From DAOUBA01 sp034432855 (GTDB taxonomy: Bacteria; Chloroflexota; Anaerolineae; B4-G1): DNA of 53,441 bases. Both the position numbers and the translations under genes were made by a program. The first letter of the stretch is position 1; the number at the start of each line of letters is the position of its first letter. The notes under the pieces are model-generated. The model made no database searches and was not told the DNA's origin. It saw only the letters and a list, made by a program, of their open reading frames with translations. Positions 39,715 through 46,727 of this stretch are shown here, in pieces. The DNA is taken from assembly GCA_034432855.1 (NCBI GenBank), contig DAOUBA010000228.1, positions 1-53,441 of the forward strand, written 5' to 3'.

Positions 39715-40680
39715 ATGGGCAAATGGCAGTTGCCCCCCGATGGCGGTCACATGGAACGCCCCGACGGCGTCTACTACCAGACCATGAACATGACCGAGAT
39801 CAATGCGCGTCTCCAGCAGAACGACTTGATCATCATTCCGGTGGGCAGCACCGAATGTCACGGCGCCGGACAGCCGCTCGGCGAGGACACCTTTCTGGTA
39901 ACCCGCATGGCCGAGCAGGTGGCGCTCAGGACCGGTTGCACCGTGGCCGAGCCGGTGTGGTACGGGTCGCACCCCTACAACCATCTGGGGATGCCCGGCA
40001 CCGTCGTGATCCCCGAAGACGCCTTCCTGGCCTATCTGCGCGGCATCATTGCCGGGTTCTGGAACACCGGCTTCCGTAAGCAGATCCTGCTCAACGGCCA
40101 CGGCCAGGAAGAGGTGATCCCCCTGGCGCTGCACCAGTTCGCCAAAAAGTACCAGGTGCCCTGTATCCTGATCTCGTTGCACTGGCCCACGGTGATCCAC
40201 GACTATCTCAAGGACAAGGCCCACGGCGGCCCGTTCGAGACGCCGTTCCAGCACGCCTGCGAAGTCGAAGCCTCCTACTCCCTGGCGCTGTTTCCCGAGT
40301 TCATGCAGATGGAGCGCGTCGTAGACACGAAGCCGGAGGGGTTCCTGCCCCCGGGCCACGTGGACAAGGGCGGCGAGGTGTACCACGCGCCGATCAAGGG
40401 CCACGAGCACGTCGGATTGGGCGGGATCGAAGTCCTGGTGTATCCCGAAGGGGTGATTGGGCGGCCAACGCTGGCCGACGCCGAGAAGGCCAGGCCCGGC
40501 CTCGAAGCCTTGCTGGACTATATGTGCCGGCTGATTGACGACATCATGACCCGTTTCCCGCCGGGGGTGCTTCCGCCGGTTGACAAGACGACCATGCGCG
40601 ACCCGCAGGAGATCGAAGCGCTGCTCAAGGGGCCGCTGAACGGCGGCAAACACCTATACACGGTTGCCTACCCACCTTAA
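39715..40680 (+). CDS. Creatininase-family metal-dependent amidohydrolase
   Basis: The 321-residue protein has the creatininase metal-binding set: Glu and His in IPVGSTECHGAGQPLGEDTFL (with the later Asp), GSHPYNHLGMPGT, LLNGHGQEEVIP, and Glu in QHACEVEASYSLALFPE. Family members open cyclic amides or hydrolyse formamides, and some act on inosose derivatives. The usual EQHG reads ECHG here, and the C-terminus is about 50 residues longer than creatininase itself. GGAGG precedes the ATG. Substrate unknown. Confidence 0.87.
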   Translation: MGKWQLPPDGGHMERPDGVYYQTMNMTEINARLQQNDLIIIPVGSTECHGAGQPLGEDTFLVTRMAEQVALRTGCTVAEPVWYGSHPYNHLGMPGTVVIPEDAFLAYLRGIIAGFWNTGFRKQILLNGHGQEEVIPLALHQFAKKYQVPCILISLHWPTVIHDYLKDKAHGGPFETPFQHACEVEASYSLALFPEFMQMERVVDTKPEGFLPPGHVDKGGEVYHAPIKGHEHVGLGGIEVLVYPEGVIGRPTLADAEKARPGLEALLDYMCRLIDDIMTRFPPGVLPPVDKTTMRDPQEIEALLKGPLNGGKHLYTVAYPP

Positions 40681-40697
40681 ACGGCTGGAGGAAGATC

Positions 40698-42410
40698 ATG
40701 AAACTGCTCCGCGTGGACATGAGTCAACTACGGGTGCGCCGGGAAGCGGTGCCGGAGGTCTATGAACGCCTTGGCGGCCGGGCGCTCATCGCCAGGCTAC
40801 TGCTCGAGGAGATTCCCCCGACCTGCGATGCGCTGGGTCCCCACAACAAACTGATCTTCGCCCCCGGCCTGCTCGGGGGAGCCGGAGTGACCACCGCCGG
40901 GCGTCTGTCGGTCGGGGCCAAAAGCCCGCTCACGGGCGGCGTCAAGGAAGCGAATGCCGGCGGCACGGCCGGGGATACCCTGGGGAAGTGGGGCATCAAG
41001 GCCGTGGTGATCGAGGGCCAGCCTGCGGACCGGCAATGGTACATTCTGCACATCGGCGGCGACCTGGCGGAGATTCTGCCCGCCGACGACTTGAGCGGCC
41101 TGGGCACTTATGCGGTCACCGACCGGCTGCGGGAGCGGTACGGGGCGGACTGTACCGTGCTCTCCATCGGCCAGGCAGGCGAGTGGTTCCTGACCGGGGC
41201 GGGCATCGCCTGCACGGGGGATGGCGAGCAGCGCAGCAACCATGCCGCGCGCGGCGGCCTGGGCGCGGTGATGGGCAGCAAGGGGCTCAAGGCGCTCGTG
41301 ATTGACCACGCGGGTACCAGGTCGCTGTCGCTCGCAGATCCCGAACGCTTCCGCGCAGCGGCTAAGCGGTTTGCCCAGGAACTCATCAACGATCCCAAGT
41401 TGGGACCGCAGGGCAGCACTCACCTCTATGGGACAGCGGGGATAACGGCAGCCGTCAACGAGATGGGCGCGTTCCCCACGCGGAACTTTGGCGCCGGCTG
41501 CTTCGAGGGGGCAGACAATCTTCGTGGCGAGACCATGCGCGAGATGATCCTGGCCCGTGGCGGCCGCATAGGGACGCGCTGTATGCCCGGCTGTGTGATC
41601 GCCTGCCGCAACCTCTACGTGGACGAGGAGGGGCAACCCATCGTCGGCACGCTGCAGTACGAGACCATTGCCCTTATGGGCGCCAACCTCGGCCTGGATA
41701 ACCTGGATGACGTCGCCCGGCTCAACTATATGTGCAACGATTTTGGCCTCGACACCATCGAGACGGGGGCAGCGCTGGGCGTAGCCATCGAGGCCGGCTT
41801 GGCCCGGTTCGGCGATTTTGCGAGCATCGCCGGCTTGCTGAAGCAGGTGGGCGAAGGGACGGTACTGGGCCGCCTGATCGGCTGCGGTGCGGTAGCGACC
41901 GGGCGCGTCCTGGGCGTCCGGCGCATCCCTGCGGCTCTGGGCCAGGCGATACCCGGCTACGATCCCCGCAGCCTTAAGGGAAACGGCGTGACGTACGCCA
42001 CGTCACCCCAGGGCGCCGATCACACCGCCGGCAACGCCTTCGGCGCCCGTAAAGAGGTGAACCCTCTGGGCATCGAGGGTCAGCGGCAACTCTCGCTCAA
42101 ACTCCAGATCATCGCGGCGATGCTCGATAGCACCGGCTTGTGCCTGTTCGCCCGCCCGCCGGTGATCGCGGACCCCGGTCTCATGGTGGATATGATCAAC
42201 GGCATCTACGGCTGGGGCTGGACCGAGGAGGACTTGGCCCGCTTCAACTGCGACGTGCTGCGCACCGAACTCGAGTTCAACCGCCGCGCCGGCATCACGG
42301 CGGCCGACTACCGTATCCCGGAGTACATGCGCGAAGAGCCGCTCCCACCGCACAACACGACTTTCGACGTGCCGGATAGCGAACTGGATGCCGTTTTCGA
42401 TACCCTGTAG
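40698..42410 (+). CDS. Aldehyde:ferredoxin oxidoreductase family, tungsten/molybdopterin (copy 2)
   Basis: The 570-residue protein is collinear with the AOR at 9515 (VDMSQLRVRREAVPEVYERL, FAPGLLGGAGVTTAGRLSVGAK, AARGGLGAVMGSKGLKALVI, ATSPQGADHTAGNAFGA). Its cluster ligands are Cys295, Cys299 and Cys303 (RCMPGCVIACRN, one residue longer than the CxxCxxxC of copy 1) plus Cys346. It would oxidise an aldehyde with ferredoxin as acceptor, or run in reverse on an acid. It is followed at once by a MoaD/ThiS gene, as is copy 1. The two copies are diverged enough to have different substrates. Confidence 0.92.
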   Translation: MKLLRVDMSQLRVRREAVPEVYERLGGRALIARLLLEEIPPTCDALGPHNKLIFAPGLLGGAGVTTAGRLSVGAKSPLTGGVKEANAGGTAGDTLGKWGIKAVVIEGQPADRQWYILHIGGDLAEILPADDLSGLGTYAVTDRLRERYGADCTVLSIGQAGEWFLTGAGIACTGDGEQRSNHAARGGLGAVMGSKGLKALVIDHAGTRSLSLADPERFRAAAKRFAQELINDPKLGPQGSTHLYGTAGITAAVNEMGAFPTRNFGAGCFEGADNLRGETMREMILARGGRIGTRCMPGCVIACRNLYVDEEGQPIVGTLQYETIALMGANLGLDNLDDVARLNYMCNDFGLDTIETGAALGVAIEAGLARFGDFASIAGLLKQVGEGTVLGRLIGCGAVATGRVLGVRRIPAALGQAIPGYDPRSLKGNGVTYATSPQGADHTAGNAFGARKEVNPLGIEGQRQLSLKLQIIAAMLDSTGLCLFARPPVIADPGLMVDMINGIYGWGWTEEDLARFNCDVLRTELEFNRRAGITAADYRIPEYMREEPLPPHNTTFDVPDSELDAVFDTL

Positions 42411-42419
42411 AGGTGGCTT

Positions 42420-42644
42420 TTGGCGGTAGATGTCGAACTGTTCGGGCAACTCTCGCCCAACCTACAGCGACGCCAGACCCTGCACCTGGAGCACCCGATG
42501 ACAGTCCACGAAGTGGCGCTCCTGTTGGGGCTGGACCCGCAGGAAGTTGGGCTGATCCTCATCAATGGCATCCAGAGCGAACTTCAGGACCCCGTACCGC
42601 CCGACTGCCGGCTGTGCTTCTTTCCATACATGTCCGGGGGGTGA
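42420..42644 (+). CDS. MoaD/ThiS-like sulfur carrier protein (copy 2)
   Basis: A TTG start at 42420 follows GAGGTGG. The 74-residue product has the ubiquitin-like pattern (VDVELFGQLSPNLQRRQTLHL, MTVHEVALLLGLDPQEVGLILING) and ends in SGG, the Gly-Gly needed for thiocarboxylation. It is 9 bases behind the AOR gene. It repeats the AOR-MoaD pairing seen at 9515-11488. Confidence 0.85.
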   Translation: MAVDVELFGQLSPNLQRRQTLHLEHPMTVHEVALLLGLDPQEVGLILINGIQSELQDPVPPDCRLCFFPYMSGG

Positions 42645-42650
42645 CGGCGT

Positions 42651-42674
42651 GGCATGGGCTTTCCAGCCCGTGCT
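42651..42674. repeat. REP-like palindrome (GGGCTTTCCAGCCC type)
   Basis: GGCATGGGCTTTCCAGCCCG and the following bases form a short hairpin related to the units at 38232-38279 and 46668-46691. Confidence 0.6.
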
Positions 42675-42691
42675 TGGCGATAGAAAGGGTG

Positions 42692-44035
42692 ATGGGTGCC
42701 GTGTCAGAAAGCATCTGGAAAGATTACCGGAAGACCAAGTACTCCAAGCCGTTGCCGCTGAAGGGCATCCGGGTGCTGGAGGTGTGCACGCTCTTGCTGG
42801 GGCCCTCCGGCCCGGGGTTCCTGTCGAGGCTGGGTGCCGAGGTCATCAAGTGTGAAATGCCGCCTCTGGGTGATACGTTGCGCAGCCTGGTGCCCTTTGG
42901 CTACTTCTTCAAAGAGCAGAGCACGTCGCTGATCCGACCGAACCCCAACAAGTACTGGCTGGGCTTGGACTTGCACAAGCCCGAGGCCCAGAAACTGTTC
43001 CTGGAGCTTGCGGCCAAGGCTGACATCATCGAAGAGAATCTGAGACCGGGTGTATTGGAAGGCTGGAACGTTGGCTACCGACAGATCAAAGAGATCAATC
43101 CGAGCATCATCTACATCTCCAAGACAGGTTTCGGCCAGTGGGGCCAGTACGCCGAGGAGAACAGGCCCAGCAACGACGGTGCGGCTCAGGGAATGTCCGG
43201 CTACGCCTGGATGTCGAGTTTCCCCGGACAGCCCCCCCTGAAGAGCCGCCTGTACATTTGCAATAGTTACGGCGCGTTGATGGGTGAAGTGGCCGTTCTG
43301 GCCGCGCTCCACTATCGGGACAGGACCGGGAAAGGGCAGTTCATCGAGTTGTCGCAGAGCGAGGCCATTATGCGGGCCATGTCCTGGGTCTGGCCCTATC
43401 AGCACCTCACCGGCAAGAAGGCCATGCCCGCCGGGAATCGGGACGTGTCAATATGTCCCGCCGACACGTTCCGCTGTGCCGATGGCACTTTCGTGGCGCT
43501 GGCCGCGCCGGATCCGGAGGAGTTCCGGGGCCTGTGTACCGCGATGGGCAGGCCGGAACTGGCCGACGATCCCAGGTTCAAAGACCACCTGACGCGACTG
43601 CAGGAGGAGAACGCCACCGAGATCCTCCGCATCATCGCCGGGTGGGTGAGAACCAAGACCGCCGAGGAGGTCGAGCGTCTGGCCGAACAGCACGGGTTCG
43701 CTGCCTCGCGTGTCTGCTCAATCAAGGACGTTGTGGAGAACGAGCACTTCCGGGAGCGCGGTTTTGTGACGGAAGTAGATGACCCTCTCCTCGGCCCGTT
43801 CCTGGACTATGAGTTTCCTGTGATGATGTCCAAGACCCCGCCGAGGGTCAGATGGTCGGTCCGGCCTGTGGGCTTCGACAATGAATACATCATGACCCAC
43901 ATCCTGGGCAAGACGGAAGACGAGATCAGGAAGTTGTACGAGTGCGGTGCCCTGGGCAAATGGGCGGACGTGCGCGGGCGCCGGCCGCCTCCCGACTGGG
44001 ACGGCAAGGCTGGCCTGATCATATCCAGAGAATGA
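42692..44035 (+). CDS. CaiB/BaiF-family (class III) CoA-transferase-like protein, catalytic Asp replaced
   Basis: I chose the ATG at 42692 (447 aa) after AAAGGG; a GTG at 42701 is possible, and the long upstream open frame overlaps the MoaD gene. Family landmarks are GIRVLEVCTLLLGPSGPGFLSRLGAEVIKCE, split here, LDLHKPEAQKLFLELAAKADIIEENLRPGV, and TGKGQFIELSQSEA. Lining up LYICNSYGALMGEVAVLAAL with the GDxxxG segment of formyl-CoA transferase places Asn where the catalytic Asp should be. The next gene is a second CaiB-like protein, so the two may form a heteromer. It might bind CoA without classical transfer, or use another residue. Confidence 0.85.
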   Translation: MGAVSESIWKDYRKTKYSKPLPLKGIRVLEVCTLLLGPSGPGFLSRLGAEVIKCEMPPLGDTLRSLVPFGYFFKEQSTSLIRPNPNKYWLGLDLHKPEAQKLFLELAAKADIIEENLRPGVLEGWNVGYRQIKEINPSIIYISKTGFGQWGQYAEENRPSNDGAAQGMSGYAWMSSFPGQPPLKSRLYICNSYGALMGEVAVLAALHYRDRTGKGQFIELSQSEAIMRAMSWVWPYQHLTGKKAMPAGNRDVSICPADTFRCADGTFVALAAPDPEEFRGLCTAMGRPELADDPRFKDHLTRLQEENATEILRIIAGWVRTKTAEEVERLAEQHGFAASRVCSIKDVVENEHFRERGFVTEVDDPLLGPFLDYEFPVMMSKTPPRVRWSVRPVGFDNEYIMTHILGKTEDEIRKLYECGALGKWADVRGRRPPPDWDGKAGLIISRE

Positions 44036-44076
44036 ATCCGCGTGCTGTTGACCATGGCAGTGGGGAGGAATGACGG

Positions 44077-45408
44077 ATGGAAGAACAAGCCTGGGCAGAG
44101 TGGATCAGGGAGCGGGATGACCCCAGGATCGCGCGGAGCAAGGCCGAGGCCCTGGATGACATCACCGTGCTGGACCTGAGTTACAAGTCCTTTGCGGGAT
44201 GTTACTGCGCTTCGCTGTTGGCCGAGTTTGGCGCTGAGGTCTTGAGGGTGGAGCCACCGGAGGGTGATTTCATCAGAGAGTGCACCCCTTACGGGATACT
44301 GTACAAGGGCGAGGGCCTGAACTACCTGAGTGAGGGCAGAAACAAGTTCCACGTCACTCTGAACCTGGAAAAGCCGGAGGCCAGGGAGATGCTTAAGGGA
44401 CTGGCCGCTCAGGCCGACGTGCTCATCGAAACCTTCAGGCCGGGAGTCATGGACGGTTGGGGCATCGGCTACGAGGAGTTGAGCAGGATCAATCCCAGGC
44501 TGATCTTCGCTTCCATCACGGCGTATGGGCAGTTCGGGCCTATGAGCCACAGCCGGATGGCGGACTATGACAACATCATCCAGGCCAGGTCGGCGAACCA
44601 GTACGATACCGGCGAGATGCTGCCGGAAGGCAAGACCTACGACGAGTGCCCATGGGCCGTTCCCACCAAGGCTGGCCCCTGGATCGGCTGGGTCGTGGCG
44701 GGAACGTTCATGGCGGTCGGCATCCTGGCTGCCTTACATTGGAGAGAAATGACCGGAGAGGGACAGGCGCTGGACCTCGCCTCGGCCGAATCCTATGCCT
44801 CGCTGGAGGACTGGGCAGCGGTGTGGTATCAGGGGGCAGGAGTGGTGAACGAGCGTTTCGGCAGCCTGAACACGGGCGGTTGGCTGTATTGCTTTGCGCC
44901 GACCAAAGATGGCGCCGTCTTTCTGGGCGGCCTCCGATTGGAGATGTGGCAGGCGTTTGCCGATATGCTGGGGAAGTGGGATGAGTGGGGCGCGGCGAAC
45001 TGGACGGACCTGGCGCCGTTCTCGGAAAAAGAGGAGCAATTGAAATGGGCGGAGCGGGTCTTTGCCGAAACGCGCAAGTACACCAACGAGGAACTGGTGA
45101 GGATGGCTGTGGAATACGGCAAGAAGGGCCGCCTGGCCCCCATCACCCCAGTGGTGGCGCCCGTCTGCTCCCCAGAGGAGGCCATGCACGATGCGAACTG
45201 GCTGGATCGGGGGATTTTCGTTCCGGTCGAGGATCCTGTCTTTGGCGAGGTCGTCGTCGCCCAGGCGCAACACAAGATGACGGAGACGCCCATCAGGACG
45301 AAGTGGGTGTGCCGACCTGTGGGCTACGACAATGAGCACATCTACCTCAAGTATATGGGCTTCGGCCCGCGCAGGCTGAAGGAGTTGAAGGAGGCCGGGG
45401 TCATTTAG
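44077..45408 (+). CDS. CaiB/BaiF-family (class III) CoA-transferase-like protein, second of a pair
   Basis: The 443-residue protein follows the first after 41 bases, with GGGGAGG before the ATG. Landmarks are VLDLSYKSFAGCYCASLLAEFGAEVLRVEP, split by eye, LNLEKPEAREMLKGLAAQADVLIETFRPGV, and LHWREMTGEGQALDLASAE. Aligning GWVVAGTFMAVGILAAL with the catalytic segment of the family puts Trp at the Asp position. Benzylsuccinate CoA-transferase BbsEF is a known two-gene CaiB pair in which one partner keeps the Asp; here neither appears to. The role therefore remains open. Confidence 0.85.
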   Translation: MEEQAWAEWIRERDDPRIARSKAEALDDITVLDLSYKSFAGCYCASLLAEFGAEVLRVEPPEGDFIRECTPYGILYKGEGLNYLSEGRNKFHVTLNLEKPEAREMLKGLAAQADVLIETFRPGVMDGWGIGYEELSRINPRLIFASITAYGQFGPMSHSRMADYDNIIQARSANQYDTGEMLPEGKTYDECPWAVPTKAGPWIGWVVAGTFMAVGILAALHWREMTGEGQALDLASAESYASLEDWAAVWYQGAGVVNERFGSLNTGGWLYCFAPTKDGAVFLGGLRLEMWQAFADMLGKWDEWGAANWTDLAPFSEKEEQLKWAERVFAETRKYTNEELVRMAVEYGKKGRLAPITPVVAPVCSPEEAMHDANWLDRGIFVPVEDPVFGEVVVAQAQHKMTETPIRTKWVCRPVGYDNEHIYLKYMGFGPRRLKELKEAGVI

Positions 45409-45416
45409 AGAATTGA

Positions 45417-45447
45417 GTTGACAGTCACCCTGGAGGTGACTGTCAAC
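45417..45447. repeat. Perfect 13-bp hairpin before the thiolase gene
   Basis: GTTGACAGTCACC (45417-45429) pairs with GGTGACTGTCAAC (45435-45447) around a 5-base loop. No T-run follows. The inner AGTCACC/GGTGACT is shared with the hairpin inside the MITE-like element at 2235-2251. Confidence 0.65.
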
Positions 45448-45474
45448 CGGACACCCCATCCGAAGGAGCCGGAA

Positions 45475-46665
45475 ATGTTCAAAAACGCATACGTTCCCTA
45501 CAAAGGATACTGGTGCTCGCCTTTCTGCCGCTGGCAGGGATCGCTACAGAATCAGCATGCCACGGAACTGGCCGCCGTAGCGGCGAAACGGTTCTTCCAG
45601 TTGCGCGGCATCACGCCGGACATCTTCGATGGGATCGTCTACGGCGCGACGGTGCCCCAGCCGCAATGGTTCTTTGACGTCCCCCATCTAGCCACACTGA
45701 TGGGCAATCCGAATATCAGCGGCCCCCGGGTTTCCCAGGCGTGCGCCACTTCCACAGTTTGCCTTCATTACGCCGCATCTGCCATCGAGGCAGGAAGCAA
45801 CGCCAACCTGCTGGTGGTTACCGCTGACCGGACATCCAACGGCCCGAACATCCTCTGGCCGAATCCCGCAGGCCCCGGCGGAAAGCCACATTTTGAGAGC
45901 TGGATGGTGGACGGTTTCAACGTAGACCCCGTTGCCGAGACCGGCCCTTTGGGTACGGCCAACAACGTCGCCAGGAAGCACGGCATCACGCGGGAGGAAT
46001 CCGATGCCCTGGTTCTCAACCGATACACCAAGTACCTGGATGCCCTGGCAGAGGAGCACAAGTTCCAGAAAGGCTATATGCTCCCCCTGGAAGTCAGGCT
46101 TTCCAGGAAAGAAACCATCGTTGTAGAAGAGGACGAAGGGATCATCCCCTGCACCGCCGAGAGCCTGGCGGGGCTGAAGACGGTCTCCCCGGATTCCATC
46201 CTGACCGTCGCAGCCCAGACCCACGCGGCCGATGGAAACGCCGGCCTGATCGTCACCACGAAGGAGCGGGCGGACGAGATCTCCGCCGACAGGGGCGTGA
46301 CCATCCGGATCGTCTCCTACGGGCGCGCGCGCGCCGAAAAGGGATACATGCCCGAGGCGCCCATCCCGGCGGCCGAGCGGGCTTTGGAAAAGGCGGGCAT
46401 CACGGTGGCCGACCTTGCGGCGCTCAAAACCCATAACCCGTTTTCCGTCAACGACATCGTGATGAGAAAAGCATTGGGGATTGACGACGAGGTATTCAAC
46501 AATTACGGATGCTCTCTGATTTGGGGACACCCTCAGGGGCCCACCGTCATGCGGTTGGCCATCGAACTGATCGAGGAACTGGTGCTGAAAGGCGGCGGCT
46601 ATGGATTGGTGGCCGGTTGCGCAGCCGGTGATTCAGGGGCCGCCCTGGTTATCAAGGTATATTGA
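45475..46665 (+). CDS. Thiolase-family protein (acetyl-CoA acyltransferase-like)
   Basis: The ATG at 45475 follows GAAGGAGCCGGA (396 aa). The nucleophile is Cys90 in RVSQACATSTVCLHYAASAIEAG, split by eye; HNPFSVNDIVMRKAL stands in the place of the NEAF loop, LIWGHPQGPTVMR holds the GHP motif, and the second catalytic Cys is in VAGCAAGDSGAALVI, where CAAGDSG replaces the common CxGGG. These changes suggest a thiolase of a less usual branch, possibly acting on a branched or aromatic beta-ketoacyl-CoA. It precedes the 3-hydroxyacyl-CoA dehydrogenase/hydratase gene, the expected preceding steps of beta-oxidation. Confidence 0.9.
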   Translation: MFKNAYVPYKGYWCSPFCRWQGSLQNQHATELAAVAAKRFFQLRGITPDIFDGIVYGATVPQPQWFFDVPHLATLMGNPNISGPRVSQACATSTVCLHYAASAIEAGSNANLLVVTADRTSNGPNILWPNPAGPGGKPHFESWMVDGFNVDPVAETGPLGTANNVARKHGITREESDALVLNRYTKYLDALAEEHKFQKGYMLPLEVRLSRKETIVVEEDEGIIPCTAESLAGLKTVSPDSILTVAAQTHAADGNAGLIVTTKERADEISADRGVTIRIVSYGRARAEKGYMPEAPIPAAERALEKAGITVADLAALKTHNPFSVNDIVMRKALGIDDEVFNNYGCSLIWGHPQGPTVMRLAIELIEELVLKGGGYGLVAGCAAGDSGAALVIKVY

Positions 46666-46667
46666 TG

Positions 46668-46691
46668 TAGGACAGCCTTTCCAGGCTGTCC
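46668..46691. repeat. REP-like palindrome (GGACAGCCTTTCCAGGCTGTCC type)
   Basis: GGACAGCC and GGCTGTCC pair around TTTCCA, just after the thiolase stop codon. It belongs to the same family as 38232-38279 and 42651-42674. Confidence 0.65.
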
Positions 46692-46727
46692 AGACAGCTT
46701 TTCGGATAGACTCTCAAGGGAGGAACG

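Noticed and set aside
45417..45447. Rho-independent terminator before the thiolase gene
   Set aside because: The hairpin is perfect, but no T-run follows on either strand, and the downstream gene is in the same run. I list it only as a repeat.
42692..46665. Benzylsuccinate beta-oxidation (bbs) operon for anaerobic toluene degradation
   Set aside because: A CaiB pair and a thiolase are present, but there is no benzylsuccinyl-CoA dehydrogenase, no BbsA/BbsB pair and no glycyl-radical synthase. The CaiB pair also lacks the catalytic Asp that BbsF keeps.
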